A DNA stretch of 64,000 bases from SZUA-365 sp964635845 (GCA_964635845.1 CAZWNO010000004.1:1-64000), one strand, 5' to 3'; positions 52,444 through 62,253 are shown, counted from the stretch's first letter. Notes: generated from the letters alone by a model not told the origin. Numbers and translations: made by a program.

Positions 52444-53781
52444 ATGAAACTGCCGGTACTGCTCCTGGGCATGCTCGTGCTCAACGGGCTCCGCTGCGAG
52501 ACGCACGCACAGTGCTGCACGGCGGGGAATCCCGTGAACACGAACTGCACGCTGACCACGGACGGTGCGCATCTGCTCAACGTCTCCTGGTCGTATATGT
52601 ACTCCCAGTCCAACGCCTACTACCGCGGCACGCAGCGGCTCGACAGGGAGTACGCCGAGAGCCGCTACGACTACGCCTCGCTGGCGCTCTCCTATGCGGT
52701 CTCGGACAGGCTGAGACTCACAGCGGATCTCGGGTACTATTTCGACAAGTCGCAGCGGTTCGTCCAGAGTGATTACACGCGATATGCACAGGGGATTTCG
52801 GATGCGACCTTCGGCATCGGGTATGGTACCTATTCCACCGATGACGGGCTTTTCGAACTCGTGCAGACCGCGCGCGTGACCATTCCCGTCGGAAAATTCG
52901 ATCAGGAGTATGACGGCGTCGTGCTGCCCATCGATTTTCAGCCGTCCTCGGGCAATTACCGGTATAGCCTCGGACTGATTCTGAGCAAGCGATTCGAGGA
53001 CAGCGATTTCGCGCTCATGTCCTTCAACTCCGTCGAGTTCTCGCAGGCGATCGAGACACGGAATACCTATCATAAATACGGCAACCTCTATCTCGCGTCC
53101 GTCATGGGGACATATCGCATCACGCCTACGCTCCTTGCATTGCTTCAGCTGCGCTGGGAAATGCGCGACAGGGCGCTGAACGGAACGACCGGTATCGGAG
53201 CAGCGTCGACGAATCAATACTCCTTCCTGAACTCCTCCGGAGGGGTCATCGCCTATGTCGCCCCGCAGGCGGCGGTCAATCTCTTCAATGACTGGCAGTT
53301 CTCCATCCAGTACAACTATCCGATCTACAGGAATATCTACGGCGAGGAACAGCTGACCAACCGGCATTCCGTGACACTCGGCCTCTCGCGCGTCATCGAT
53401 CTCGGAGGGAGCGGCGGCGCTGGTGAGATGGAAGGCACGGGTGCGATGGAAAGCGCGGGTGCGATGGAAGGCACGGGTGCGATGGAAGGCACGGGTGCGA
53501 TGGAAGGCGCGGGCGGCGCGCTGCACTCCGCCACCGTCCATGTCCGCGGGAACTGCGATATGTGCAAGGATCGGATCGAATCCGTCGCCGGAGCGCAGGC
53601 GTATGTCCACACGGCGAAGTGGGAGTCCGCCACCGAGACGCTCACGCTGTACTACGAGGAACACCTCCCCGACATCGACGGGATAGAAAAGGCGCTCGCC
53701 GAATCGGGTCATGACACTGATTCCCATACGGCTCCCGACGATGTATATAATCATCTCCCGGAGTGCTGCCAGTACCGCTGA
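52444..53781 (+). CDS. Outer-membrane beta-barrel fused to a heavy-metal-associated (HMA) domain
   Basis: A 445-residue protein. Signal peptide to about residue 23. Residues ~40-320 alternate in amphipathic strands ending in aromatic residues (LLNVSWSYMYSQ, LRLTADLGYYFDK, WQFSIQYNYPIYRN), as in barrels. A (GAMEGT)n linker of 18-bp repeats follows. Residues about 360-445 are an HMA fold, VHVRGNCDMCKDRIESV with the CxxC metal site, ending in YNHLPECCQYR, a tail seen on Bacteroidota HMA proteins. A single chain joining pore and metal chaperone is unusual. Which side of the membrane the HMA lies on is not determined; probably copper, mercury or iron. Last gene of the operon. Confidence 0.75.
   Translation: MKLPVLLLGMLVLNGLRCETHAQCCTAGNPVNTNCTLTTDGAHLLNVSWSYMYSQSNAYYRGTQRLDREYAESRYDYASLALSYAVSDRLRLTADLGYYFDKSQRFVQSDYTRYAQGISDATFGIGYGTYSTDDGLFELVQTARVTIPVGKFDQEYDGVVLPIDFQPSSGNYRYSLGLILSKRFEDSDFALMSFNSVEFSQAIETRNTYHKYGNLYLASVMGTYRITPTLLALLQLRWEMRDRALNGTTGIGAASTNQYSFLNSSGGVIAYVAPQAAVNLFNDWQFSIQYNYPIYRNIYGEEQLTNRHSVTLGLSRVIDLGGSGGAGEMEGTGAMESAGAMEGTGAMEGTGAMEGAGGALHSATVHVRGNCDMCKDRIESVAGAQAYVHTAKWESATETLTLYYEEHLPDIDGIEKALAESGHDTDSHTAPDDVYNHLPECCQYR
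53422..53511 (+). repeat. 18-bp tandem repeat coding the barrel-HMA linker
   Basis: Five 18-mers (GGTGCGATGGAAGGCACG) encode GAMEGT/GAMESA hexapeptides between the two domains. Confidence 0.92.
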
Positions 53782-53884
53782 TCCCATCCACCTCCGGATT
53801 TCCCGACCTGCTATTCACCTACCTGATGTGATTGTAAACACATATCGCGCGGTCGGAGAGAGCCGCAAATATCATGCGGACCTG

Positions 53885-53913
53885 TTGTAAAAAAAGCGCG
53901 ATCTGCATATACT
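53885..53913 (+). promoter_or_regulatory. Promoter for the TTHB210-like lipoprotein gene
   Basis: TTGTAA (53885-53890), 17 nt, TATACT (53908-53913), 63 bp before the ATG. Confidence 0.7.
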
Positions 53914-53976
53914 ATATCATCAACTATCCCGCATCAGACGGGTGACCGTCGTTCACATACATGAAAGGATCAATCC

Positions 53977-54729
53977 ATGTACAGATTCCCCGTGCTTCTT
54001 GTCGGAGCACTGTTCGCGCTGTTTGTCATCACCGCCTGCGACGAGGACGATCCCGCCCAGCCCGCACAGCCAGTCACGCACGACGGACAGAGTGTCGCAC
54101 TGGGACAGGGTCAGGTCACGGCCTACGAACGTGTCGCAGCGGACGGTACGCTGCTCGCCGTCGGCGTCCGTTTCAGTGAAGGCGCATTGAACGAACTGCC
54201 GGATACCGATACCCCGGTGTCCCTCACGCTCCCGAAGAAGGCGGCGAATTCGCCGTATCAGAGCGCCAGTTTCGACTGGAATCCTCACGGGCATTTTCCC
54301 ACGCCGATCTACGGACTGGCGCATTTCGACGTCCATTTCTACGTGGTCGATGAACAGGCGCGCGCCGCGGTCGTACCCGGACCGGATCTTGTTCCGCCCG
54401 CAGCCCAGTACATGCCGCAGGACTACATGTCCGCCGTCGATGCCGTCCCGAACATGGGCACGCATTACATAGACAGCACCGCGGCGGAACTTCACGGCGC
54501 CGCGTTCGACAAGACCTTCATCTACGGTTTCTATCAAGGAGACCTGTATTTCTTCGAACCGATGATCACGAAGGCGTTCTTCGAAACGAAGCCGAATGTC
54601 ACCGTCGATATCAAGCAGCCCGCCGCGTTCAAGGTCACGGGCAAGGCATATCCGAAAAAATACACGGTGAGTTATGACTCCGCGCGCAAGGAATACTCCG
54701 TCGAACTGACGGACATGCAGCTGCGCTGA
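53977..54729 (+). CDS. TTHB210-like/DUF5602 lipoprotein
   Basis: A 250-residue lipoprotein with lipobox FVITAC (Cys near 21). The motif HGHFPTPIYGLAHFDVHFYVV near 105-125, with four His residues, and the following PQDYM..MGTHYID are characteristic of the TTHB210-like (DUF5602) group. The conserved His and Asp residues suggest metal binding or an uncharacterised hydrolase. It has its own promoter and lies just after the metal-related operon. AAAGGA lies nine bases before the ATG. Confidence 0.75.
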   Translation: MYRFPVLLVGALFALFVITACDEDDPAQPAQPVTHDGQSVALGQGQVTAYERVAADGTLLAVGVRFSEGALNELPDTDTPVSLTLPKKAANSPYQSASFDWNPHGHFPTPIYGLAHFDVHFYVVDEQARAAVVPGPDLVPPAAQYMPQDYMSAVDAVPNMGTHYIDSTAAELHGAAFDKTFIYGFYQGDLYFFEPMITKAFFETKPNVTVDIKQPAAFKVTGKAYPKKYTVSYDSARKEYSVELTDMQLR

Positions 54730-54753
54730 GCCGCAAAATCATCGACAACCTTC

Positions 54754-54786
54754 GGGCGGAGGCGTGCGTTGTGCGCGCCTCTGCCC
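54754..54786 (+). terminator. Strong hairpin after the DUF5602 gene
   Basis: GGGCGGAGGCG (54754-54764) pairs with CGCCTCTGCCC (54776-54786), 11 bp with one G-T pair. No T run follows, so it may be a transcript-end stabiliser or attenuator rather than a classical terminator. Confidence 0.45.
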
Positions 54787-54885
54787 GTTACGTATTGCAT
54801 TCCGCCGATGCGTCGTGTGCGGCGGTCATCGACGTGGACTTGAATCACACGCACTTTCTGCCGAGATTGGACACATACGCATCAC

Positions 54886-56646
54886 ATGCGCGGAGCTGGC
54901 GTGGAGATTCCGGCGTTGACAGAGAAGCTGGCGGTCCGGATATTCAAGGGATTCGAGACCTACCTCGTGCGTTTCCGCGCCGTGACGAGGAGGGCCAGGA
55001 AGCGTTTCGAGACGATGGACTGGCGGCGCGGTCGGCAGGACGCGATCGATCGGCTGGGGATTTACGATGATTGCATCGCGGAAGCAACACGAGCCCTCCA
55101 TGTCATGCTCGACGGGATTCCTGATCCTGAAGCCGACTGGCCGCTGGTGAAGCAGGCGTATTCCGATCGCGTGGGGGACCGCTGTGACAGGGATATCGCG
55201 GAGACCTTCTTCAATTCCGTGACGCGCAAGGTCTTCAATACCACGGGTATCGACCGGACGACGGAGTTCATCCGCCTCGATCCCCCGGAGCAGCTGACGG
55301 CATTCTGTACCGACCTGTTCACGAAATATGAAGGGCAGACCGACGCGACGATACTGATCTGGCTGGTCCTGTCACAGCATGCGTTCCGCATCCCCTACGC
55401 CAATCTCGCGCGCGACATCACGCGGGTGGCGAACGAGATCAACCTGTTTCTCTGGCCTCTGACGAGAAAGCATGCGGAGTACACGGCGGAAATCCTCAAC
55501 CACGTGTTCTTCAGGAACAAGGTCGCCTATATCATCGGACGCATGCAGATCGATGCACATACCGTACCGCTCATCCTTCCGATGTACAACAGCGAGGATG
55601 GCATCTATATCGACGCGGTGCTGCTGACGCGCGCCGACGTCAATAATATCTTCGGTTTCGCGTATTCGTATTTCCATGTCGAGACGGACGCGCCGAACGA
55701 TCTGGTGCATTTCCTGCAGTCGATGCTTCCCGGGAAACCGATTTCCGAGATATACAACTCCATCGGATACAACAAGCACGGGAAGACCGAATTCTACAGG
55801 GATCTGCACCGCCACGTGCACATCGAAAACGAGAAATTCGTGCTCGCACCCGGACTGGAAGGCGCGGTGATGATCGTGTACACGCAGCCCCATTATCCGT
55901 ACGTGTTCAAGGTGATCAAGGACAGGCCGTGCTTCCTCCGCTCGACGCGGCTCACGAACAAATCGATCACCGCCGATCAGGTGAAGGCTCGGTACCGTTT
56001 CGTCAGCAGCCGCGACCGCGTCGGCCGCCTCGTGGACACGCAGGAGTTCGAGAGCATCCGCTTCCGGCTGGAGCGGTACGACGACGAAGTCGTGAACGAA
56101 TTCGCGCTGGCCGCCCGTGAAACGGTACGGGTGGTGGACGGGTACCTCATCATCGACCACTGCTACATCCAGAGGAAAGTCGTCCCCCTGCCGATCTTCC
56201 TGGAAACGGAGACTTCGCCGGAACATATACGCCAGATACTGCTGGATTTCGGGTATTTCATCAAGGACCTCGCCGGGACGGGACTCTTTCCGGTGGACCT
56301 GTTCAACAAATGGAATTACGGTGTCGGCGAACGGAGCAGGGTGGTGCTCTACGACTATGACGACATCATGCCGCTCGAGAGCGTCAGTTTCCATGTCAAG
56401 CCGAAGCCGCGCGACGAGTATGAGGAATACCAGTCCGATGAGGATCGCATCACCGCTGATGAAAATGATTTTTTCATGGACGAGATCGAGACCTGGCTCG
56501 GGATCCCGACACCGCTCAAGGGGATCTTCGACGCGGTGCACCGCGACCTGTATACGAAAGAATTCTGGGAGCGTACACAGCGGAGCGTCCGCCGCGGGGA
56601 GGTCGTCGATATCTTCCCCTACGACCGCGGCAAACGCTTCAGCTGA
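54886..56646 (+). CDS. aceK: Isocitrate dehydrogenase kinase/phosphatase
   Basis: A 586-residue bifunctional enzyme that phosphorylates and dephosphorylates isocitrate dehydrogenase to divert carbon into the glyoxylate shunt; E. coli AceK has 578 residues. Matches run along the whole length: RDIAETFFNSV near 105, ELF/HVFFRNKVAYIIGRM near 207-220, IYNSIGYNKHGKTEFYRDL near 290, APGLEGAVMIVYTQP near 325, VFKVIKD with the ATP Lys near 345, DRVGRLVDTQEFES with catalytic Asp near 385, YIQRKVVPLPIFLE, FPVDLFNKWNYGV with the conserved Asp and Asn near 470, and VVLYDYDDI near 487. No aceA or aceB is adjacent. Start at ATG 54886 lacks a clear ribosome site; GTG 54901 is an alternative. Confidence 0.92.
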   Translation: MRGAGVEIPALTEKLAVRIFKGFETYLVRFRAVTRRARKRFETMDWRRGRQDAIDRLGIYDDCIAEATRALHVMLDGIPDPEADWPLVKQAYSDRVGDRCDRDIAETFFNSVTRKVFNTTGIDRTTEFIRLDPPEQLTAFCTDLFTKYEGQTDATILIWLVLSQHAFRIPYANLARDITRVANEINLFLWPLTRKHAEYTAEILNHVFFRNKVAYIIGRMQIDAHTVPLILPMYNSEDGIYIDAVLLTRADVNNIFGFAYSYFHVETDAPNDLVHFLQSMLPGKPISEIYNSIGYNKHGKTEFYRDLHRHVHIENEKFVLAPGLEGAVMIVYTQPHYPYVFKVIKDRPCFLRSTRLTNKSITADQVKARYRFVSSRDRVGRLVDTQEFESIRFRLERYDDEVVNEFALAARETVRVVDGYLIIDHCYIQRKVVPLPIFLETETSPEHIRQILLDFGYFIKDLAGTGLFPVDLFNKWNYGVGERSRVVLYDYDDIMPLESVSFHVKPKPRDEYEEYQSDEDRITADENDFFMDEIETWLGIPTPLKGIFDAVHRDLYTKEFWERTQRSVRRGEVVDIFPYDRGKRFS

Positions 56647-56754
56647 CCGCCGGTCGCGATCACCCGCCATGGGAGGAAATACGATGACGCCCAGATGAAA
56701 AACCTCCCTGACGAGTATTAGGAATCACCCGGAAAATTTCCCGTCCGGCACCAC

Positions 56755-56783
56755 ATCCCCGCAATAGCGGGGATATTTTTTTT
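56755..56783 (+). terminator. Intrinsic terminator after aceK
   Basis: ATCCCCGC, AATA loop, GCGGGGAT (56755-56774) then a run of eight T. Perfect 8-bp stem. Confidence 0.95.
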
Positions 56784-57130
56784 CTGGCCCTATTGACTTT
56801 TGCATGTCGTATACGGATATTTTGGAGCAACAATATCCGTTAGCCTTAAACAGAAGAGTCATGTTACACGTCGCGTGTATCGCGAGACGCTTCTGCTTCT
56901 CCGGGTAGTTTCGAGCAGGATAGCCGTTCCTGATCATGGTCCCCGAATGCGGGGGAGGACGGCACGTCTCAGATGTCTGCTCAAGAGGTCTGTTTCTATC
57001 CGGAATATGAACATCCAATCAATGCACTTCGGCGCATACGTGAATGCAATGCGTCGTGTGAGGGGCCATGCTGTCATGGCCCCGGAAATGGAACTTCAAC
57101 TATCCATCCAATCAGAGTCGAGGACACAGT
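56784..57130. other. Leader region of the large T9SS protein gene
   Basis: About 350 bp. A -35-like TTGACT lies at 56793 with GATATT 17 nt later, overlapping the inverted repeat at 56813-56840. GGGGCCATG/CATGGCCCC (about 57062-57083) forms a further hairpin 48 bp before the start. No gene supported. Confidence 0.5.
56813..56840. promoter_or_regulatory. 9-bp inverted repeat over the putative -10 region
   Basis: ACGGATATT (56813-56821), 10 nt, AATATCCGT (56832-56840). It shares CGGATA/TATCCG with the repeat before the arginine operon. Confidence 0.45.
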
Positions 57131-60100
57131 ATGAGACGATGTACGACGCCATGGGGACTGTTGCTGATGCTGATCAGCCTGTCAGTCCCCATTCACGCAC
57201 AGACCGGCTGGGGCGTGGACAGATACGAGGGCTTCAAGGCCGACACGGCCGGCAATGGGACCCTCAGCTATTCATGGTCCACGGGCAATCTCGGCAATAC
57301 CTGGAACGAGGGGGAGTGGGTCCCATACATGCTGACGTTGAAGAACGTCAACATCAACAACCCCGCATTCAGCGACATCACGGTCTGCTATGACTTCACC
57401 CGTGGCAATCTCGACGCCCGATTCATCGATCTTGTGCGCAGCGTCCAGATCGGCACGGTCGTGCGGAGCAACAGCCAGGGCTGGCCGATGGACTCCTCCG
57501 GTGCGGCATATCCCATGACCACGAGAGCCGAGCTGGAAACCGCCCAGAATTCACAGGGACTCACCCAGTGGGGCACGGAGTACTTCTGGGCAGGATATGA
57601 ACTTCTTCACCCGGATACATCGCGAACAAACAGGTCCACGACGGGAGGGATCGGCGCGCCCGACGATGCGACGCGCTGCTTCACGATCACCCGGCAGGAT
57701 ATCATCGACGCGTATGGCGGAATCAACAATGTGCCGAACACGAGCACATTCTATATTTATTTCCAGCTGCATGAAGCGCAGACCTTCGTCTGGAACAACA
57801 CACTTCAGTCGCAGCTGAACCAGTTTCCGACCGACCAGTGGGGAGGCTACCTCTATGGAATCGCGCCGTTCAGCACCGACCAGCGACAGGGTTCAGGATT
57901 CGTTTCCGGCGCCTCGGGACACACCTACCTGACGCTCGGGAACAAGACAGTCCCCATCCCGATTCCGCCACAGCCCGCGGGACAGCTTTCCGGTCTGAAG
58001 TGGCATGACATCAACGGAAATCAGGTACAGGATGGCAGTGAAACCGTACTCGACGGCTGGCCGATTTACATCTCGACCATCATCGGCAACCTGCCGATTT
58101 CCGACACCGTTCTCACGAACGGCGCGGGATCGTGGACGATCACGGGGCTCCCGCAGGCACTCTACCTGGTCAGCGAGGAACTCGGGAACGCACCGACCAC
58201 GGGAGCCTCGGCGGGGTATACGAATGCCGCGCCCGCGTTCGCCCAGAATCCCCCTTCGGAATGGGTACAGACCTATCCCGATGCCAATTCGATAGGTGCG
58301 AACATCGATGGAGTTCCTACCACCCCGGCGGGAATTCTGCTCGGCCAGGGGCCGTTCTCCTGGGAAGTCGATCTCACGAATTCCGTCACGGCCGGATTGA
58401 TCGATTTCGGGAATCATGTGCCGGCTCCAGTCTGCGCCGTGTTTCCCGCGGATACGACCATCTGCGACGAATCGCAGGTGACGCTCACCGCGCAGCGGAT
58501 CGCACAGGGCACGCCGCCCTACAGCTATCTCTGGTCGGGACCCAACAGTTTCAGCGCCACCACACAGAGTATCGTCGTCCCGGCTTCCGCCGCGGGCACA
58601 TATACTGTCGTGCTCACCGATGCCAACGGACTCAGCTCCACCGGATGTTCCGGAACGGTGAACGTCTTCCCGATTCCGGATTTCGAAATCGCGGGAGACA
58701 GCGTCGTCTGCGCGCTCACGTCGTCGCACACATACCGGGCATCGTTCGATCCGAACTCTCCGGTTCCCATCGATTCCATTGTTTCCTGGCAGTGGGCGAT
58801 CAGCGGAAACGGCACGATTACTTCGGGTACGACCGATGATTCGGTGACGGTGAGTTCCACTGGCGCCGGATCCTTCATACTGACCCTGACCGTCGTCGAT
58901 GTCTACGGCTGCTCGGAGACAGTGACACGGACGATCACCGTGCAGGCGAATCCGGTCTGCTCGATCACTCCGGTCGGCGATGTCTGTCCGGGTTCGACCG
59001 GCAATGTCTTCAGCGGTCCCGCCGGAGCGTACACCTATCTCTGGGGTATCAGCGGCAACGGCAGCATCAATGGCAGCATCAATAATCCGACCGTCAGCGT
59101 GGATGCCGGCGTCGCCCTCGGCTCCTTCACCCTCACGCTGACCATCACGGAGACGAGCTTCCCCTTCTGTACCAGCACCTGTTCGCTGCTGGTCGAGGTC
59201 CGGGACATCACCCCTCCCGTCATCAGCTGCGCGGTGGACACGACCATCGAATGTCCCGTCCCGGCGACGCTTCCCTTCACGACGCCCACGGCGACGGACA
59301 ATTGTGATCCGAATCCGGGAGTCGTGATCAGCAACACGGTGGTCACTCCCGGTCAGTGTCCAAGCGAGTACAGCGTGAGCCGCACCTGGGTCGCGACCGA
59401 TGTGTACGGCAACAAGGACAGCTGCTCGCAGACGATCCACGTCATCGACACCACGGCGCCCACCGTCACTCCCGCATCCGATCTGATCGTCGAATGCGAC
59501 GGCGCAGGCAACACGGCAGCCCTCAACGGCTGGCTCGCCAACCATGGCGGCGCCACGGCAGCCGATGCCTGCGGACAGGTGACCTGGAGCGATAACTTCA
59601 CGGGGCTCTCGGATCTCTGCGGAGCCACCGGAAGCGCGACCGTGACGTTCTACGCCACGGACGACTGTGGCAACGTGGACTCGACCACGGCCACATTCCG
59701 CATTATCGATACGACTCCGCCCGTGGTGACTGCCGCCTCCGACACGACAGTCGAATGCGACGGCTCGGGCAACACGACGGAACTCAACAATTGGCTCACC
59801 AGCCATGGCGGAGCAACGGCCTCCGACGTGTGCGGATCCGTGACCTGGAGCAACAACTTCACCACGCTTTCGGACCTCTGCGGAGCCACCGGCAGTGCGA
59901 CGGTGACCTTCTACGCAACCGACGACTGTGGAAATGTCGATTCGACATCCGCGACGTTCACGATCATCGATACGACTCCGCCCCTGGTGACCGCCGCCTC
60001 CGACACGACAGTCGAGTGCGACGGCGCAGGCAACACGGCGGCCCTCAACAGCTGGCTCGCGAACCATGGCGGCGCAACCGCCACGGATGCGTGCTCCGGC

Positions 60101-62203
60101 GTCGTGTGGACCAACAGCTACAATGCGCTCAACTTCGTCCCGACCTGCGGCGGAGCGGGCTTCGTCGATGTGACGTTTTACGCGACCGACGACTGCAACA
60201 ATGTCGATTCGACCACCGCGCGCTTCACGATCGAGGACACCACGCCTCCGGATATAACGGTGGCGGCGCAGGACACGACAGTGGAATGCGACGGCGCCGG
60301 CAACACGGCTGCGCTCAACAGCTGGCTTGCCAACCATGGCGGCGCGGTTGCGGACGACGTGTGCTCCGACTTCGACTGGACGCATAATTTCACAGCCCTC
60401 AGCGACGGCTGCGGCGCCACGGGCAGCGCGGCGGTGACGTTCTACGCCACCGACGACTGCGGCAACGTGGATTCGACCACGGCAACGTTCACGATCATCG
60501 ATACGACACCACCGTCCATCTCGGCGGGAGTGATCGACACCTGTTTCTCCAATCAGGCGGATGCAGAGGCGGCCGCCATCGCGGCGACGACATCGAGCGA
60601 TGTCTGCGGTGGAGTGACGCTGACGGCAAGCACGATCGGCGACTGTGACGCGATCATCACCGTGAGATCGACCGACGCCTGCGGCAATGCGGACTCGGTT
60701 TCCTACAACACGACGATCGACGGCACTCCGCCGGTGTTCACCTACGTTCCCGCGGATACGTCCATCGAGTGCACCGAGACTCCGGTGTTCGGTACACCCA
60801 CGGCCACGGACAACTGCATCACCGTCGATGTCGTCCAGGTCGGACAGGATGTGACGACTCCGGGCGGCTGTCCGCAGGAGTACTCGGTCACCCGGACCTG
60901 GAAGGCGATCGACGGCTGCGGCAACCAGTCGCCGAACGTCAGCCAGACCATCTTCGTCGTCGACGACACTCCGCCCATTGTCACGGCGGCGCCTGACGAC
61001 ACGGTGGCATGCAGTCAGCCGGTCGTGTTCACCGATCCGACATACAGCGACAACTGCGACCCGAATCCGTCGCTGATCGTGGTGCGGGATACCGTGATCT
61101 ATTCCAGCGGCATCTTCACCCACATCAAGTCGTGGCAGGCGATCGACGCATGCAATAACATCTCCGATACCGCCACTCAGACCATTTTCGAGATGTGCAA
61201 CCAGTTCGAGACCCTTACGCAGGGCTTCTACGGAAACTCCGGCGGATCCTTCTGCGGCAACGGACTGGGCACGGCGGCATTGATCGATTCCCTGCTCGCC
61301 GCGAACGGTGACACGATCATCGTCGGCGTCGACGGTTCCGGATCCCTCACAATGATCACGGGCGACGCGAACTGCGTGATCCGGTACCTGCCGGGCGGCG
61401 GAAAACCGACGGCGCTCAAGAGCGACTACCATTTCAACCAGAGCAACTGCAACATCATCCCGAACACCATGCCGCTCAACAAGCAGGGCAGGTTCAGCAA
61501 TATCCTTCTTTCGCAGACCATCACGCTGGCCCTGAACCTGAGACTGGACACACTGCTCACGACCTCATTCTACCTGCCGGATCCTTCGACACCGTGGATG
61601 AGGACGGAAGGCGCGGACTATGTCAACGGCATCTGCGGTGATGGCGACGATCTGCCCGACAGCACGTTCATGAGCTTCTATTTCCCGCCCAGCGTGCTGA
61701 GCGCTCTCGGGTCGAATGGAACGAACAGGACTGCCGCGGATCTGCTCGCCATGGCGAATCAGGCGCTTGCCGGCACCACCTTCCCGGGTGTGTCGCTCGC
61801 CGATATCGTTGCCGCAATCGACGCAATCAACAAGGGCTTCGATGAAGCCAGATTCTTCAGCGGATACTACGTCACTCCTCCGCCGAAAGCGGCGAGCGCC
61901 GATGTTCTGCCGACTGGATTCGAACTTCATCAGAACCACCCGAATCCGTTCAACCCCGTGACGACGATCACCTATACCCTGCCGGAGCGCAGCACCGTCT
62001 ATCTCGCGGTGTACAACTCCCTCGGTGAGGAAGTCGCCGTCCTCGTGAACGGAGAAATGCCCTCCGGTACCCATGGCGTCACCTGGAATGCCGGCATGGC
62101 GCTAGGCAACATCGCGACCGGCGTGTTCACCTATCGCATCCACGCGACGAGTGAGGACGGCACGGTATTCCACGATCAGCGGAAGATGATGCTGGTCAAA
62201 TAA
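57131..62203 (+). CDS. Giant HYR/PKD-repeat surface protein with T9SS sorting domain
   Basis: A 1690-residue exported protein. Signal peptide 1-24 (LLLMLISLSVPIHAQ). Residues about 25-280 are an unrecognised beta-rich domain. About 290-430 is an SdrD B/Cna-B-like unit (SGLKWHDINGNQVQDGSETVLDGW). Then come PKD-like domains and at least eight HYR-like repeats with paired Cys (DTTPPVVTAASDTTVECDG, FYATDDCGNVDSTTATF). Four are nearly identical 87-residue units. Residues ~1355-1590 are a further unknown domain, and the last ~85 are a T9SS type A domain (LHQNHPNPFNPVTTITY). ATG 57131 has AGGA six bases upstream. A long extended adhesin is likely. Bounded by terminators on both sides. Confidence 0.85.
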   Translation: MRRCTTPWGLLLMLISLSVPIHAQTGWGVDRYEGFKADTAGNGTLSYSWSTGNLGNTWNEGEWVPYMLTLKNVNINNPAFSDITVCYDFTRGNLDARFIDLVRSVQIGTVVRSNSQGWPMDSSGAAYPMTTRAELETAQNSQGLTQWGTEYFWAGYELLHPDTSRTNRSTTGGIGAPDDATRCFTITRQDIIDAYGGINNVPNTSTFYIYFQLHEAQTFVWNNTLQSQLNQFPTDQWGGYLYGIAPFSTDQRQGSGFVSGASGHTYLTLGNKTVPIPIPPQPAGQLSGLKWHDINGNQVQDGSETVLDGWPIYISTIIGNLPISDTVLTNGAGSWTITGLPQALYLVSEELGNAPTTGASAGYTNAAPAFAQNPPSEWVQTYPDANSIGANIDGVPTTPAGILLGQGPFSWEVDLTNSVTAGLIDFGNHVPAPVCAVFPADTTICDESQVTLTAQRIAQGTPPYSYLWSGPNSFSATTQSIVVPASAAGTYTVVLTDANGLSSTGCSGTVNVFPIPDFEIAGDSVVCALTSSHTYRASFDPNSPVPIDSIVSWQWAISGNGTITSGTTDDSVTVSSTGAGSFILTLTVVDVYGCSETVTRTITVQANPVCSITPVGDVCPGSTGNVFSGPAGAYTYLWGISGNGSINGSINNPTVSVDAGVALGSFTLTLTITETSFPFCTSTCSLLVEVRDITPPVISCAVDTTIECPVPATLPFTTPTATDNCDPNPGVVISNTVVTPGQCPSEYSVSRTWVATDVYGNKDSCSQTIHVIDTTAPTVTPASDLIVECDGAGNTAALNGWLANHGGATAADACGQVTWSDNFTGLSDLCGATGSATVTFYATDDCGNVDSTTATFRIIDTTPPVVTAASDTTVECDGSGNTTELNNWLTSHGGATASDVCGSVTWSNNFTTLSDLCGATGSATVTFYATDDCGNVDSTSATFTIIDTTPPLVTAASDTTVECDGAGNTAALNSWLANHGGATATDACSGVVWTNSYNALNFVPTCGGAGFVDVTFYATDDCNNVDSTTARFTIEDTTPPDITVAAQDTTVECDGAGNTAALNSWLANHGGAVADDVCSDFDWTHNFTALSDGCGATGSAAVTFYATDDCGNVDSTTATFTIIDTTPPSISAGVIDTCFSNQADAEAAAIAATTSSDVCGGVTLTASTIGDCDAIITVRSTDACGNADSVSYNTTIDGTPPVFTYVPADTSIECTETPVFGTPTATDNCITVDVVQVGQDVTTPGGCPQEYSVTRTWKAIDGCGNQSPNVSQTIFVVDDTPPIVTAAPDDTVACSQPVVFTDPTYSDNCDPNPSLIVVRDTVIYSSGIFTHIKSWQAIDACNNISDTATQTIFEMCNQFETLTQGFYGNSGGSFCGNGLGTAALIDSLLAANGDTIIVGVDGSGSLTMITGDANCVIRYLPGGGKPTALKSDYHFNQSNCNIIPNTMPLNKQGRFSNILLSQTITLALNLRLDTLLTTSFYLPDPSTPWMRTEGADYVNGICGDGDDLPDSTFMSFYFPPSVLSALGSNGTNRTAADLLAMANQALAGTTFPGVSLADIVAAIDAINKGFDEARFFSGYYVTPPPKAASADVLPTGFELHQNHPNPFNPVTTITYTLPERSTVYLAVYNSLGEEVAVLVNGEMPSGTHGVTWNAGMALGNIATGVFTYRIHATSEDGTVFHDQRKMMLVK
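59443..60510 (+). repeat. Four tandem HYR-type repeats of about 261 bp
   Basis: The VECDG codons recur at 59491, 59752, 60013 and 60283: periods of 261, 261 and 270 bp. Protein units are nearly identical (GNTAALN.WLANHGGATA..., CGATGSATVTFYATDDCGN). Confidence 0.9.
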
Positions 62204-62229
62204 TCGATCGTCCATACGGAACGAGAAAG

Positions 62230-62253
62230 CAGGTCCCCCCGGGGACCTGTTTT
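62230..62253 (+). terminator. Intrinsic terminator of the giant T9SS gene
   Basis: CAGGTCCCC and GGGGACCTG around a two-base centre, then TTTT. Confidence 0.9.

Noticed and set aside
57893..61432. 1179-codon open frame on the minus strand opposite the giant T9SS gene
   Set aside because: It is a shadow: low-complexity Arg/Asp/Gly-rich translation, no signal or domain, and the plus strand has signal peptide, repeats and sorting domain.
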